Below the pieces are notes generated by a model. The model did no database searches. It was not told where the DNA came from and saw only the letters and a program-made list of their open reading frames with translations. DNA of 64,000 nucleotides from Cohnella endophytica (GTDB lineage: Bacteria; Bacillota; Bacilli; Paenibacillales; Paenibacillaceae), in contig NZ_RBZM01000015.1 in the NCBI RefSeq assembly GCF_003628305.1, forward strand, positions 1-64,000, written 5' to 3'. Position 1 is the first letter of the stretch, and each line of letters starts with the position of its first letter. Made by a program: the position numbers and the translations under genes. Positions 10,906 through 20,600 of the stretch are shown here, piece after piece.

Positions 10906-10932
10906 ACAGCCCTCGTCTTGGACGAGGGCTGT
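10906..10932 (-). terminator. intrinsic terminator of cysK
   Basis: A perfect 12-bp stem (ACAGCCCTCGTC / GACGAGGGCTGT, 3-nt loop) is followed on the minus strand by a short TTTT-type tract. It lies 15 nt past the cysK stop codon and also downstream of the convergent transporter gene. The plus strand lacks a T run, so termination there would be weaker. Confidence 0.8.
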
Positions 10933-10946
10933 TCGCTATTCAGGAA

Positions 10947-11888
10947 TTAGTTATCGAAGTTAAACAAAGGCGTGCTCAGGTAACGCTCGCCGTTGGAAGG
11001 AACTACGGCGACTACGCGTTTGCCTTCGCCCAGTTCTTTGGCGATTTTAAGCGCCGCGAAGATTGCCGCTCCGGAGGAAATACCCACGAGCAGGCCTTCT
11101 TTTTTCGCTACCGCGCGAGCGGTTTCGAACGCTTCTTCGTTCTCGACCGTAAGAACTTGGTCGTAGATTTCGCGATTAAGAATATCCGGGATAAAGTTCG
11201 CGCCGATCCCTTGGATCTTATGCGGACCAGGGCCGCCGCCGGACAAGAGCGGGGAAGCCGCAGGCTCGACCGCGACGACTTTGATGTTCGGGAAGTTCGC
11301 TTTCAGAACTTCGCCGGCGCCGGAGATCGTTCCGCCCGTACCGATTCCCGCGACGAACGCATCGATCTTGCCGTCGTAAGAGTTAATCGCTTCGACGATT
11401 TCCGGACCCGTCGTTTCGCGGTGGATTTTCACGTTCGCTTGGTTCTTGAATTGTTGCGGCAGGAAGTAGTCCGCGTTTTCTTTCACGATCTCTTCCGCTT
11501 TCTTAACGGAGCCGTTCATGCCCTCGGATCCCGGAGTCAGAACGAGCTCTGCGCCGTAAGCGCGAAGCAGGTTGCGACGCTCCAAGCTCATCGTCTCGGG
11601 CATAACGAGAATCGCGCGGTAGCCTTTGGCCGCTGCGACCATTGCCAGACCGATACCCGTGTTACCGCTTGTAGGCTCGACGATCGTGCTAACGCCCGGT
11701 TTGATCAGGCCTTGTTTCTCGGCTTCTTCGATCATGCTGATCGCGATGCGGTCTTTAACGCTGGAACCCGGATTCTGGTATTCCAGTTTCACGTAGATTT
11801 CCGCGCTGCCTTCAGGTACGATGCGGTTCAAACGAACGAGTGGAGTATCGCCGATTAACTGAGTGACGTTCTGAACAATTTTAGCCAT
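10947..11888 (-). CDS. cysK: cysteine synthase A (O-acetylserine sulfhydrylase)
   Basis: This PLP enzyme makes L-cysteine from O-acetyl-L-serine and sulfide. The 313-aa protein has '[11 protein letters not shown]', the PLP lysine in '[11 protein letters not shown]' (K45), the substrate loop 'PTSGNTGIG' and '[13 protein letters not shown]'. It is transcribed alone from a predicted promoter about 100 bp upstream and ends at a strong hairpin. The position between the PrsA-like gene and the pab operon is the B. subtilis order, apart from the inserted padR-transporter pair. Confidence 0.97.
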   Translation of the reverse strand: MAKIVQNVTQLIGDTPLVRLNRIVPEGSAEIYVKLEYQNPGSSVKDRIAISMIEEAEKQGLIKPGVSTIVEPTSGNTGIGLAMVAAAKGYRAILVMPETMSLERRNLLRAYGAELVLTPGSEGMNGSVKKAEEIVKENADYFLPQQFKNQANVKIHRETTGPEIVEAINSYDGKIDAFVAGIGTGGTISGAGEVLKANFPNIKVVAVEPAASPLLSGGGPGPHKIQGIGANFIPDILNREIYDQVLTVENEEAFETARAVAKKEGLLVGISSGAAIFAALKIAKELGEGKRVVAVVPSNGERYLSTPLFNFDN

Positions 11889-11973
11889 TAGACATGTTCC
11901 CTCCTAAGATATGCGGCCGTGTGCCGCTCGATACGTTAATCCGACTAAATCAGTAGGTTTTTAATATGGTTTC

Positions 11974-12003
11974 ATCTTATCAAACCGTTAAGACGATTGT
12001 CAA
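11974..12003 (-). promoter_or_regulatory. sigma-A promoter for cysK
   Basis: TTGACA (11998-12003) and TAAGAT (11974-11979) on the minus strand are separated by 18 bp. The leader of about 80 nt is too short for a T-box or SAM riboswitch, and neither motif is visible. It contains an imperfect ACTGATTTAGT symmetry (around 11945-11957) that could be a repressor site. B. subtilis cysK is controlled by CymR, but I could not match that consensus with confidence. Confidence 0.65.
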
Positions 12004-12039
12004 TAGTTGGTTCCAATCCTTTACAGCGCTCGTCTTTAC

Positions 12040-12990
12040 CTAAGGGCGGAGGATCCGATCCTTGACTTCGGCATGGTACTTGTCCAATAACGATTGTTCG
12101 AAATCCTTCATCGGAACGGCTTTGCCTAAGGCGATTTGCCTCTCCGCCGCGGAACGGATTTCCGACTCCGAACGGGTTTTAATCTCGCTCCTGCCTTCGA
12201 GCTTCACGATGGCATAACCTTGATCGGTCTTAACGGGTCCGGTGACGTCCCCTACCTGCATGTCCGTCGCCGCCTGCATGATTCCCGGATCCGTGAACGG
12301 ATCGCCGGCTTCTATCCATCCGGCGTCACCGCCTTCGTCCGCCGTGAATTCATCCACGGAATATGTACGGGCAAGCTCGGCGAAATCGGCGCCTTTCGTA
12401 AGGCTGGCAAGCAGATCTTCCGCTTGTCCTTTCGTTTGCACGATAATTTGGGAAAGGCGGTATTGCCTTCGGGGAACGAAATCCTCTCGATGCTCGTCTA
12501 TGTATCGGTCGATCTCCGAAGGCGTCACCTTGACGTCTCGAATGGATAGCTTCTCGAGCAGCAGCCGGTAGCGGGCGTCTTCCAGCACCTCTTCCCGGTT
12601 CATGCCGAGCTGTTCCTCCATCTCTCGGTAGAACGCTTCTTCGCTCTCGTATCCTTGCTTCATCTGACGCAACTCCTGCTCCAGTTCCGCGTCCGTCACT
12701 TCGACTCCGAGCGAATTCGCCTCTTCCTTCACGGCCTCAAGCAGCATCATGCTTCTAAGGGTATGCGCGCCGTAAGTCGAAAGCAATCGGTCGATCAGCT
12801 GCTGACGGGAAAAAGACGAACCTTCGATCGTCGCAACGATATCGTCCTCCGTAGCATTGGTTTGAGGCGCGGTTCCACCGGGAGATGGGGAAGGCGCGGA
12901 TGTTCCCGACGATTTGCACCCCGTTATCATTGCCAATATTGCCAAGAGGGCCAGCAGTACGAGCGGCTTCTGCCGTATCGTCTCCCTCAT
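12040..12990 (-). CDS. PrsA-like lipoprotein peptidyl-prolyl isomerase (YacD type)
   Basis: The 316-aa protein begins with a lipoprotein signal (basic start, hydrophobic core, lipobox 'MITGC' with Cys near residue 25) and a Ser/Pro/Gly linker. A SurA/PrsA-like helical domain follows, then a parvulin rotamase domain (about 175-275: 'YRLSQIIVQTKGQAEDLL', 'GADFAELARTYSVDE', 'GGDAGWIEAGDPF'). It should sit on the outer face of the membrane and help fold secreted proteins. Location beside hslO and cysK matches B. subtilis yacD. The start has GGAGGGG 10 nt upstream. The main PrsA foldase is probably elsewhere, so the exact role is inferred. Confidence 0.9.
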   Translation of the reverse strand: MRETIRQKPLVLLALLAILAMITGCKSSGTSAPSPSPGGTAPQTNATEDDIVATIEGSSFSRQQLIDRLLSTYGAHTLRSMMLLEAVKEEANSLGVEVTDAELEQELRQMKQGYESEEAFYREMEEQLGMNREEVLEDARYRLLLEKLSIRDVKVTPSEIDRYIDEHREDFVPRRQYRLSQIIVQTKGQAEDLLASLTKGADFAELARTYSVDEFTADEGGDAGWIEAGDPFTDPGIMQAATDMQVGDVTGPVKTDQGYAIVKLEGRSEIKTRSESEIRSAAERQIALGKAVPMKDFEQSLLDKYHAEVKDRILRP

Positions 12991-13020
12991 GAATGATCAT
13001 CCCCTCCGCTATCGCTTTGA

Positions 13021-13902
13021 TTAGCCGCGATCCGTTAAGCGATACAGAGCCTCTAATTGCTCGGCATCGAATAAATACTTCTCGTTGCAGAAGTGGCAGT
13101 GAAGCTCCGCTTGGCCATCTTCCTCGATTAGGTTTCTCAGCTCTTGCCGGCCGAGCGTGATCAGAACCTTCTCGAAACGTTCGCGCGAGCAATTGCAACG
13201 GAAGACGGGTTCGATGATCTCATGAACGGTAATATCGTCCCCAACCAGGAAACGCAAAATGCCTTCCGGCGTTTCGCCTTGGTCCATTAATGCCGTTACG
13301 TGCGGCATGGCCGCAATCGCGCGCTCTAGGCGAACGAGTTGTTCTTCCTTTAACCCCGGCATCACTTGGACGATAAAGCCTCCTGCGTGAAGCACGGAAT
13401 TGTCCGTATCCACGAGTACGCCCAGACCGACGCAAGATGGCGTCTGCTCCGAATCGGCGAAATATAGCGTAAAGTCTTCCGCGAGCTCACCCGAGATGAT
13501 CGGAACGCTGCCCCGATAAGGTTCCCTTAGCCCAAGGTCCTTGGTCACGTTAATAAATCCGTTGCGGCCTACCGCCCCGGCGACATCCAGCTTCCCTTCG
13601 CTATTGCTAGGGAGATGTACGTGAGGGTGATCGACATACCCTCTCGCTTCGCCCTTTGCGTTAGCGTCGACGGCGATCTGACCGATCGGCCCGTCGCCCT
13701 TCACTTGAACCGACAATCTCTCGTTGCCTTTAAGCATAAGTCCCATCATCGTAGCGACCGTCGCGGTTCTGCCGAGCGCGGCCGTTGCAGTCGGGAACGT
13801 ATCCTGCCTGCGTTGCAACTCCGACACCAATTCCGTCGTCCGGGCCGCGAACACGCGCAAGCCGCCATTCCAGGCGGTACCCCTAATAATTTCGTCTTTC
13901 AT
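13021..13902 (-). CDS. hslO: Hsp33 redox-regulated chaperone
   Basis: A cytosolic holdase activated by oxidative unfolding. The 293-aa protein has an N-terminal substrate-binding core and the C-terminal zinc redox switch with four cysteines in CxC...CxxC spacing (C236, C238, C269, C272; 'FRCNCSRERF' and 'LHCHFCNEKY'). Length and order are standard. It lies between coaX and the PrsA-like gene, as in B. subtilis. A perfect hairpin lies in the gap upstream (13946-13968). Confidence 0.97.
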   Translation of the reverse strand: MKDEIIRGTAWNGGLRVFAARTTELVSELQRRQDTFPTATAALGRTATVATMMGLMLKGNERLSVQVKGDGPIGQIAVDANAKGEARGYVDHPHVHLPSNSEGKLDVAGAVGRNGFINVTKDLGLREPYRGSVPIISGELAEDFTLYFADSEQTPSCVGLGVLVDTDNSVLHAGGFIVQVMPGLKEEQLVRLERAIAAMPHVTALMDQGETPEGILRFLVGDDITVHEIIEPVFRCNCSRERFEKVLITLGRQELRNLIEEDGQAELHCHFCNEKYLFDAEQLEALYRLTDRG

Positions 13903-13945
13903 CCGGCGAATTTCCCCTTTCCTTGCTTACCCCTAATCATGCGAC

Positions 13946-13968
13946 ATCGCCGTCCGTCGGACGGCGAT
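13946..13968 (-). other. perfect 10-bp stem-loop between coaX and hslO
   Basis: ATCGCCGTCC and GGACGGCGAT flank a 3-nt loop. Neither strand has a T run after it, so it is not a classical terminator. It could separate mRNA stability of the nadABC-coaX part from hslO, or act as a partial terminator. The structure is seen directly; its role is unknown. Confidence 0.5.
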
Positions 13969-13996
13969 CTGTCGGAATTATGGTTGCTGCCTAAGA

Positions 13997-14761
13997 TTAC
14001 CCGTTTCGTTCGTATACGATTCGCAAGCCTTCCAACGTAAGCAATGGATCGACTAGCTCGATCGTCTCCGACTCTTCCGCGATCAATTCCGCCAAGCCCC
14101 CGGTTGCGATAACCCTAGGCTGCACGTTAAATTCTTTGCAAATTCTTCTGACGATCCCGTCCACTTGGCCGGCATAGCCGTAAATCATCCCCGACTGCAT
14201 AGCCGCCACCGTGTTGCGGCCGATAACCGCCTTCGGCTTCGTCAGCTCGATCCGCGGCAGCTTCGCCGCCCGCTGGTACAGCGCCTCGGCGGAGATGCCA
14301 ATTCCCGGCACAATAGCTCCTCCCAAATAGGCGCCAGTGCCGTCGATATAATCGAAGGTCGTCGCCGTACCGAAGTCCACGACGACAAGAGGCGTGCCGT
14401 ATTGCTCGATACCCGCCACCGCGTTCACGATACGATCGGCGCCGACCTCGCGGGGATTCTCGTAACGGATGTTCAAGCCCGTCTTAATGCCCGGGCCGAC
14501 GACCAACGCATGTTTGCCGACGTATTTGACGAACAGCTGCTCAAGCGTATGCATAATTGGAGGTACGACGCTAGAAAGAATTACGCCCTCTATTTGTTCT
14601 GCCCGAACGCCGGCCAGTTGAAACAGATTGCTGATCAGGATGCCGTATTCGTCCACCGTAGAGGAACGATTCGTGCTTAAGCGCCAGTGATGCGACAACG
14701 TACGGCCTTCATAAAGACCCAGTACGATATTCGTGTTGCCCACGTCCACGACCAAGATCAT
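13997..14761 (-). CDS. coaX: type III pantothenate kinase
   Basis: It phosphorylates pantothenate in the first step of coenzyme A synthesis, using the feedback-resistant CoaX fold (ASKHA superfamily). The 254-aa protein shows '[16 protein letters not shown]' (phosphate 1 motif), '[14 protein letters not shown]' and '[15 protein letters not shown]'. Its ATG overlaps the nadC stop codon by four bases (ATGA), so CoA and NAD biosynthesis genes are translationally linked here. In B. subtilis coaX directly follows ftsH; here nadABC lies between. Confidence 0.96.
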   Translation of the reverse strand: MILVVDVGNTNIVLGLYEGRTLSHHWRLSTNRSSTVDEYGILISNLFQLAGVRAEQIEGVILSSVVPPIMHTLEQLFVKYVGKHALVVGPGIKTGLNIRYENPREVGADRIVNAVAGIEQYGTPLVVVDFGTATTFDYIDGTGAYLGGAIVPGIGISAEALYQRAAKLPRIELTKPKAVIGRNTVAAMQSGMIYGYAGQVDGIVRRICKEFNVQPRVIATGGLAELIAEESETIELVDPLLTLEGLRIVYERNG

Positions 14762-15657
14762 AAAGACGCCGCCCCCTTCTTCTCGTTCAAGTCCAAGCTA
14801 ATATCGAGCGCTTGGAACGAGTGGGTCAGTCCGCCGACCGAGATAATATCCACGCCGCTGCGCGCCACTTCCGCCACGCGATCGGGCCGGATGCCGCCGG
14901 ATGCTTCCAAGACGATATGAGGCGCCAGCTCGCGAATCTTCTTCACGGCAACCGCCATGTCTTCCGGGCTCATGTTGTCCAGCATGACGATGTGCGCGCC
15001 GGCATGAACCGCTTCCTCCGCTTGGGCTAGCGATTCCGCTTCGACCTCGATCATCATCGTGTGCGGGATGCGGGACCGCGCCGCTAGGACGGCTGGCGTA
15101 ATGCCTCCGGCCGCCTTAATATGGTTGTCCTTAATCATGACCGCATCGTACAGGCCGAAACGATGATTCGCGCCGCCGCCTACTCTTACCGCATACTTCT
15201 CGAGCGTCCGATGTCCGGGCGTCGTTTTGCGGGTATCCGCGATCTTCGCTTTTTGCCCTTCGGCCGCAGTTACGTATTCGTTTGTTTTCGTCGCAATCCC
15301 GGACAACCGCTGCAGGAGATTAAGCGCCAATCGCTCGCCGGTAAGAATACTGTGCGTGGAGCCTTCCACGATCGCCAGTACCGTACCCTTCGCCACCGTA
15401 GTGCCGTCCGTTACTTGAGCGTTAAATCTCAAGCTAGGATCGACCACCTCGAACACGAGTCTCGCCAGCGGAATGCCCGCGAGAATGCCGGCTTGCTTAG
15501 CGTGAATAATACCGCTCGATTGATGCCCTTGAGGTACGATCGCCATCGTCGTTACGTCCCCCGAGCCTATGTCCTCCGACAGCCATGCGCGCAGCTGAGC
15601 CTTTACCGTCTCAACCGCGGGACCGCCGACCGTCCAATCGCTCTCTCGTTCAAACAT
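14758..15657 (-). CDS. nadC: quinolinate phosphoribosyltransferase
   Basis: It decarboxylates quinolinate onto PRPP to form nicotinate mononucleotide in de novo NAD synthesis. The 299-aa protein shows '[10 protein letters not shown]' at the N-terminus, '[20 protein letters not shown]' and '[18 protein letters not shown]' (substrate-binding Arg and His), and '[11 protein letters not shown]' near the end. It overlaps nadB by 8 bases upstream and coaX by 4 bases downstream. Confidence 0.96.
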   Translation of the reverse strand: MFERESDWTVGGPAVETVKAQLRAWLSEDIGSGDVTTMAIVPQGHQSSGIIHAKQAGILAGIPLARLVFEVVDPSLRFNAQVTDGTTVAKGTVLAIVEGSTHSILTGERLALNLLQRLSGIATKTNEYVTAAEGQKAKIADTRKTTPGHRTLEKYAVRVGGGANHRFGLYDAVMIKDNHIKAAGGITPAVLAARSRIPHTMMIEVEAESLAQAEEAVHAGAHIVMLDNMSPEDMAVAVKKIRELAPHIVLEASGGIRPDRVAEVARSGVDIISVGGLTHSFQALDISLDLNEKKGAASL

Positions 15658-17269
15658 CGTTGTCGACCCTTTCTGTGCTTATGCCATTCTCTCGGTTTAA
15701 TATCGTATGCTTGCGCCAGTTCAGATCATCTCTCTGCGGATAGTCTTCCCGGTAATGTCCTCCGCGGCTCTCTTCCCGATTCAATGCCGCCTCCGTCACG
15801 AGCAAAGCGCAAGTCAGCAGGTTGGCATATTCCAGCTCTTCCCGTTTCGACAGATTTAATTGGAATAATGGCAATTGCTTCTTCAGTTCTTCCAAGCCCT
15901 TCAGCAATCCCGCCCGGTCCCTGTGAAGTCCGGCATAACGCACCATGCTCTTCTGAAGCTTTAATCTGCGTTCGATCAAAGCGCCGGTCAGAGTCGCGTT
16001 CCGCTGCGAATTCGAACCGCTTCCGTCCGCGACCGATTTGCCTTCCGGCAGCTGATTGATCGTATCCACGATCCTTTGGCCGAACACGATCGCCTCGGAC
16101 AACGAGTTGCTCGCGAGTCGGTTAGCCCCGTGAACGCCGGTCGAAGATGCTTCTCCGCAAGCGAAAAGGCGACGGATGCTCGTCTCCCCGCGCAAGTCGG
16201 TTTTCACTCCGCCCATCATATAATGAGCCGCCGGAGCAACGGGAATCCAGTCCGTCGTCATATCCAGCCCGTAGTTCAAGCAGAATTCGAAGATCGTCGG
16301 GAAACGGTGCTTAATGAGCTCCGGAGTTTCATGCGTAATATCGATATAAACGTAAGTAGATTTCGTCGCTTCCATCTCGTTGACGATCGCGCGGGCAACG
16401 ACATCCCTAGGAGCGAGCTCCAGCTGGGGATGGTAGTTTTCCATGAAGCGATCTCCGCGAATATTACGTAAGTATGCCCCTTCGCCGCGAACGGCTTCGG
16501 AGATCAGAAACCGGGGCGCTCCCGGGTAGCACAGAGACGTCGGATGAAATTGATTAAACTCCATGTCCCGAATATCGGCGCCGGCACGGTAAGCCATCGC
16601 GACCCCGTCTCCCGTGGCGACTTCCGGGTTCGTCGTATAGCGGTATAACTGACCCATTCCGCCCGTGCATAAGATCGTCGCCTGCCCGAATACCGCTACT
16701 CTCGAGCCATCCGGCTTCTGTACGTGGGCGCCGCGGCATTCGCCGTCTTCGGTCAGAAGATCGAGCACGAAGTGGTCGTCCCATAGCTCGATCTTCGAAT
16801 TGGCTTTTACTTCCTCGGCCAAAGCCCGCACGATCTCGAATCCGGTCGCGTCGCCGTTGGCATGCAGAATGCGCCTCTGGCTGTGAGCGCCTTCTTTGGT
16901 CAAGGCAAACTGCCCATCTTCTTCATCGAAGAGGGTTCCGTAACGAATGAGTTCTTGAACCCCCGCGGGGCCTTCGTGCACGAGTACGTCAACCGCCGAG
17001 GCTTCGCATAATCCTGCTCCGGCGATCAGCGTATCTTGGGCGAGAAAATCGGGCGAATCGTCGTCCGACATGACGGCCGCAATGCCGCCTTGCGCATAAC
17101 GGGTATTGCTATCGAAAAGCGATTTCTTCGTAATCATCAGAACCCGCTTCGTCTCGCTTGCTTTTAATGCCGTAAACAAACCGGCGATTCCGGCTCCGAT
17201 CACGATGACATCCGTCTCGATGCGTGGAAGCTTAGCCAAATCAAAATCGACAACGTAACGTGGAATCAT
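15650..17269 (-). CDS. nadB: L-aspartate oxidase
   Basis: This flavoprotein oxidises L-aspartate to iminoaspartate for quinolinate synthesis. The protein (539 aa from ATG 17269) has the FAD Rossmann motif 'VIVIGAGIAGLFTALKA', 'DSNTRYAQGGIAA', 'GGMGQLYRYTTNPEVATGDG', 'EFNQFHPTS' and 'CGEASSTGVHGANRLASNS'. The true start is uncertain: a TTG at 17308 opens the frame further, but neither start has a strong ribosome site. A weak 6-bp hairpin followed by TTTTT (about 17290-17316) lies between nadA and nadB and might attenuate. Confidence 0.95.
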   Translation of the reverse strand: MIPRYVVDFDLAKLPRIETDVIVIGAGIAGLFTALKASETKRVLMITKKSLFDSNTRYAQGGIAAVMSDDDSPDFLAQDTLIAGAGLCEASAVDVLVHEGPAGVQELIRYGTLFDEEDGQFALTKEGAHSQRRILHANGDATGFEIVRALAEEVKANSKIELWDDHFVLDLLTEDGECRGAHVQKPDGSRVAVFGQATILCTGGMGQLYRYTTNPEVATGDGVAMAYRAGADIRDMEFNQFHPTSLCYPGAPRFLISEAVRGEGAYLRNIRGDRFMENYHPQLELAPRDVVARAIVNEMEATKSTYVYIDITHETPELIKHRFPTIFEFCLNYGLDMTTDWIPVAPAAHYMMGGVKTDLRGETSIRRLFACGEASSTGVHGANRLASNSLSEAIVFGQRIVDTINQLPEGKSVADGSGSNSQRNATLTGALIERRLKLQKSMVRYAGLHRDRAGLLKGLEELKKQLPLFQLNLSKREELEYANLLTCALLVTEAALNREESRGGHYREDYPQRDDLNWRKHTILNRENGISTERVDNDV

Positions 17270-17327
17270 AAGGTATGTCGTCCCCACTCCAAAAAGAGAG
17301 TAGCGCAAGCTACTTCGCGATCAAGGG

Positions 17328-18266
17328 TTACTTGACCAGCAGCATGCGCTCCAGCGATAAACGAGCTTTGTCCGCAACGTCTTGCGGCACGTAGATTTGC
17401 GGTTGCATCGTCTCCAGGCATTTCACGACCTTCTTCAGGTTGTTGACCTTCATGTTCGGGCAGACGAGGAATTTCGAAGCGAAATGGAAAGTCTTGTTCG
17501 GACTGTCCAGTCGTAATTGATAGCCGGTTCCATCTTCCGTACCGACGATAAACTCCGGATGATCCGACTCGCGGCAATATTTCAGGATCGCCGTCGTGCT
17601 GCCGACGAAGTCCGCCATCTCGACCACTTCCGGACGGCATTCCGGATGAACCACGAATTGCGCGTTCGGGTGCTTGGCTCGCATCTCTTCGACATCTTTA
17701 ATCGTAAGCATGTCGTGAGTATTGCAATACCCTTCCCAGATGATCATCTTTTTGTCCGTGAATTGTTGAACGTAATGACCCAGGTTCTTGTCCGGACACC
17801 AGATGACTTCATCCGCGTCGACCGAGTTGACCACCTTGACCGCGTTCGCGGACGTACAGCAAATATCGGTTTCCGCCTTCACGTCGGCCGACGAGTTAAT
17901 GTACGTAACGACCTTCGCGTTCGGATGCTTCGCCTTTAATTCCTTGAGACCGATCGGATTGACCATATCCGCCATCGGACAGCCCGCGCGTTCGTCCGGT
18001 ACGAGTACCGTCTTATTCGGAGCGAGAATCTTAGCGCTCTCCCCCATGAAGTGAACGCCGCAGAAAACGATGACGTCCGCATCCGTAGAAGCCGCCTTCT
18101 GAGCGAGCAGGAATGAATCTCCCCGGAAATCGGCAACCTCCTGTATTTCATCGCGCTGATAATAATGAGCGAGAATAATAGCATTCCGTTCTTTCTTCAG
18201 CTGCATAAGCCGCTCGCGCAGCTCGCGGTTCTGTTCCGCCTTGCGCTCTAACGCCAAAGCCTCCAT
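17328..18266 (-). CDS. nadA: quinolinate synthase
   Basis: This oxygen-sensitive [4Fe-4S] enzyme condenses iminoaspartate with dihydroxyacetone phosphate to quinolinate. By comparison with NadA structures the three cluster cysteines are probably C96 ('DERAGCPMAD'), C181 ('IIWEGYCNTHD') and C269 ('KFLVCPNMK'). The 312-aa length fits short NadA. The start at 18266 has GGAGGAG 6 nt upstream. It is the first gene of nadA-nadB-nadC-coaX, behind a predicted sigma-A promoter and a 7-8-7 palindrome. Confidence 0.96.
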   Translation of the reverse strand: MEALALERKAEQNRELRERLMQLKKERNAIILAHYYQRDEIQEVADFRGDSFLLAQKAASTDADVIVFCGVHFMGESAKILAPNKTVLVPDERAGCPMADMVNPIGLKELKAKHPNAKVVTYINSSADVKAETDICCTSANAVKVVNSVDADEVIWCPDKNLGHYVQQFTDKKMIIWEGYCNTHDMLTIKDVEEMRAKHPNAQFVVHPECRPEVVEMADFVGSTTAILKYCRESDHPEFIVGTEDGTGYQLRLDSPNKTFHFASKFLVCPNMKVNNLKKVVKCLETMQPQIYVPQDVADKARLSLERMLLVK

Positions 18267-18292
18267 GTCGATCTCCTCCCTAGAGTACGGCA

Positions 18293-18314
18293 GTTTGTGA
18301 ATGTATGCACAAAC
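18293..18314 (-). promoter_or_regulatory. 7-8-7 inverted repeat in the nadA leader, possible operator
   Basis: GTTTGTG - 8 nt - CACAAAC is an exact palindrome between the nadA promoter (18370-18398) and the start codon. It is well placed for a repressor that blocks elongation of the nad operon. In many Firmicutes this would be the niacin-responsive NiaR (YrxA); that identity is inference, since I cannot match the consensus confidently from memory. Confidence 0.45.
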
Positions 18315-18369
18315 ATAGTGGGACTGCTGTCATTATTGTGGACGAAAAGGACTTCGTTCATTAACACTT

Positions 18370-18398
18370 AATTTACACTTGCCAAGTAAGGCTGTCAA
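18370..18398 (-). promoter_or_regulatory. sigma-A promoter of the nadA-nadB-nadC-coaX operon
   Basis: TTGACA (18393-18398), a 17-bp spacer and TAAATT (18370-18375) on the minus strand. The start would be near 18363, giving a leader of about 97 nt that includes the palindrome at 18293-18314. A directly repeated AAGTGT(A/T)AAT pattern overlaps the -10 region. Confidence 0.75.
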
Positions 18399-18452
18399 TT
18401 CATCTTACGCCGAATAACCGCCCTTTTTTCGCCTTGCGGCCCGACATGACAA

Positions 18453-18495
18453 ACGGGGTGTCCGCCTTGCGCAATTAAGCGCGCGGACACCCCGT
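18453..18495 (-). terminator. probable terminator of ftsH
   Basis: A 13-bp GC-rich stem (ACGGGGTGTCCGC / GCGGACACCCCGT) with a 17-nt loop lies 17 nt past the ftsH stop codon and upstream of the nadA promoter. The T run after it on the minus strand is short (TTTGTC), so termination may be partial. Confidence 0.6.
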
Positions 18496-18512
18496 CGTAG
18501 GAGAGATTAAGC

Positions 18513-20513
18513 TTATTTCGGTTCTTCTTCCGTGCCGTCATCCTTGCGTAAATCCGGCATCGTCGTTAAGGGTTCGTCTTCGCGGGTTTGAATCCGCACT
18601 TTGACATCGCCCACGGTATCCACGATCAATTCCGTCTTCGGCTCTTCGCCGCTTCCGGAATCTTCTCCGTCCGCGTCGACGATCATGCCTTTCTCGATCA
18701 AGGATTTGATCTGATCGAGGTCCAGCGTCTCCACGTCCAGAAGCGTCTTGGCGATCAGATGCATTTCTTCGCTCTTCTCGGTCAACAGCTTCTTGGCGCG
18801 GTCGTAGCAATCGCGCGTAATGCTTTGCATCTCTTGGTCGATCTCGTAAGCGATAGCGTCGGAATAGTTCTGCTCATGCCCGATATCGCGACCCAAGAAC
18901 ACTTGGCCTTGCGAGCTGCCGAATTGCATCGTTCCGAGCTTCTCGCTCATCCCGTATTCCATGATCATGGCGCGTACGATGCTTGTCGCCGACTTAAAGT
19001 CGCTATAAGCGCCCGTACCGATCTCGCCGATGAAGATTTCCTCCGCCGCGCGGCCTGCGAGCAAGCCGGTCACTTTGTCGAGGAGCTCTTGTTTCGTCAC
19101 GAGCATCCGGTCTTCCTTCGGCAACATGATAACGTATCCGCCCGCGCGTCCACGCGGAATGATCGTAACCTTGTGAACCGTGTCGGCATGCTCGAGGAAA
19201 AATCCGGCGATCGTATGGCCCGCTTCGTGATAAGCGACGATCCGCTTCTCGCGGTCGCTGATGACGCGGCTCTTCTTCTCGGTACCGACGATAACGCGGT
19301 CGATCGCTTCGTCGACTTCCTGCATCGCGATATCCTTCTTATTACGACGAGCGGCAAGCAATGCCGCTTCGTTAAGCAAGTTCTCCAGATCCGCGCCGGT
19401 GAAACCGGTCGTCCGCTTAGCGATCGTGCCAAGACGCACGTCTTTGTTAAGCGGCTTGTTGCGGGCATGAACCTTAAGCACCGCTTCGCGGCCTTTCACG
19501 TCTGGACGGTCGACCGTAATCTGACGGTCGAAGCGGCCCGGACGCAGTAACGCCGGATCAAGAATGTCAGGACGGTTCGTTGCGGCTACGATAATGATGC
19601 CTTCGTTCGCGCCGAAGCCGTCCATCTCGACGAGCAATTGGTTAAGCGTCTGTTCGCGCTCGTCATGTCCGCCTCCGAGGCCTGCGCCCCGTTGACGACC
19701 GACCGCGTCGATCTCATCGATAAAGATAATACAAGGAGAATTCTTCTTCGCGTTCTCGAATAGATCGCGTACGCGGGAAGCTCCGACCCCGACGAACATC
19801 TCGACGAAATCCGAACCGGAGATCGTGAAGAACGGAACGCCCGCTTCGCCTGCTACGGCGCGAGCCAGCAACGTTTTACCGGTACCCGGAGGACCTACAA
19901 GAAGAACGCCCTTCGGAATACGCGCGCCGACCGCAGCGAACTTGCGCGGATCTTTCAAGAATTCGACGACTTCGACCAATTCCTGCTTCTCTTCGTCCGC
20001 GCCGGCCACGTCTTCGAACGTGACCCGCTTTTTCTCTTCATTATAGAGACGGGCACGGCTTTTGCCGAAGTTCATCACTTTGCCGCCGCCGCCCTGCGCC
20101 TGATTAATCAGGAAGAAGAACAGAACGAACATAATAATGAAAGGAATAATGGAGGTCAAGAATGTCAGCCAGAAGCTTTGTCCCGGCATTTTTTTGTCTT
20201 CGATAGCAATGTTTTTCTCGCGGGCGGTATCGTGCAACTTCTGCGCCGCGAGCTCAGTCAGAGGAAGGCGACCGGTGAATTGCTGGCTCTTCGCTCCCGC
20301 TGGCATTTGCTTGTACTTACCCGTAATGAGATACGTACCGCTCTGAGCTTGCATCGTCAGCTCGGTGGCATTACCAGCCTCGACCACCTGTATGATTTGG
20401 TTGTAGTTTAATTCCTCCGTCGTATCGTTCTTTCCGATGAAAAACTGAACGATCCCGACTGTCACCAAAAAGATAAGTAAGTAAAACCCTGTATTCCGGA
20501 TGAACCGATTCAT
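18513..20513 (-). CDS. ftsH: ATP-dependent zinc metalloprotease FtsH
   Basis: This membrane-bound AAA+ protease degrades misassembled membrane proteins and specific regulators. The 666-aa protein has two N-terminal TM segments (about residues 8-26 and 114-137), Walker A 'GPPGTGKT' (207-214), Walker B 'IIFIDEID' (262-269), the second region of homology ending '[11 protein letters not shown]', and the zinc motif HEAGH (429-433). The acidic C-terminal tail is typical. The start has AGGAGG 6 nt upstream. It follows hpt, as in B. subtilis, but has its own promoter and terminator. Confidence 0.98.
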   Translation of the reverse strand: MNRFIRNTGFYLLIFLVTVGIVQFFIGKNDTTEELNYNQIIQVVEAGNATELTMQAQSGTYLITGKYKQMPAGAKSQQFTGRLPLTELAAQKLHDTAREKNIAIEDKKMPGQSFWLTFLTSIIPFIIMFVLFFFLINQAQGGGGKVMNFGKSRARLYNEEKKRVTFEDVAGADEEKQELVEVVEFLKDPRKFAAVGARIPKGVLLVGPPGTGKTLLARAVAGEAGVPFFTISGSDFVEMFVGVGASRVRDLFENAKKNSPCIIFIDEIDAVGRQRGAGLGGGHDEREQTLNQLLVEMDGFGANEGIIIVAATNRPDILDPALLRPGRFDRQITVDRPDVKGREAVLKVHARNKPLNKDVRLGTIAKRTTGFTGADLENLLNEAALLAARRNKKDIAMQEVDEAIDRVIVGTEKKSRVISDREKRIVAYHEAGHTIAGFFLEHADTVHKVTIIPRGRAGGYVIMLPKEDRMLVTKQELLDKVTGLLAGRAAEEIFIGEIGTGAYSDFKSATSIVRAMIMEYGMSEKLGTMQFGSSQGQVFLGRDIGHEQNYSDAIAYEIDQEMQSITRDCYDRAKKLLTEKSEEMHLIAKTLLDVETLDLDQIKSLIEKGMIVDADGEDSGSGEEPKTELIVDTVGDVKVRIQTREDEPLTTMPDLRKDDGTEEEPK

Positions 20514-20542
20514 CCCCGACCTCCTCTCGACACGCTTACATC

Positions 20543-20572
20543 ATTTTACCATAGCCTGTCTTGGCATCACAA
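20543..20572 (-). promoter_or_regulatory. probable sigma-A promoter for ftsH
   Basis: TTGTGA (20567-20572), an 18-bp spacer and TAAAAT (20543-20548) on the minus strand, about 30 bp before the ftsH ribosome site. The -35 deviates from consensus in two positions. It lies between the hpt stop codon at 20601 and the ftsH start. Confidence 0.55.
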
Positions 20573-20600
20573 TCATTACGCCCCCGCGATGTGACGGGGT

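Noticed and set aside
11889-12039. T-box or SAM riboswitch in front of cysK
   Set aside because: The leader after the predicted promoter is only about 80 nt and lacks T-box or S-box signature sequences and a terminator/antiterminator pair.
13946-13968. Intrinsic terminator between coaX and hslO
   Set aside because: The stem is perfect but neither strand has a T run after it, so it is listed only as a stem-loop.
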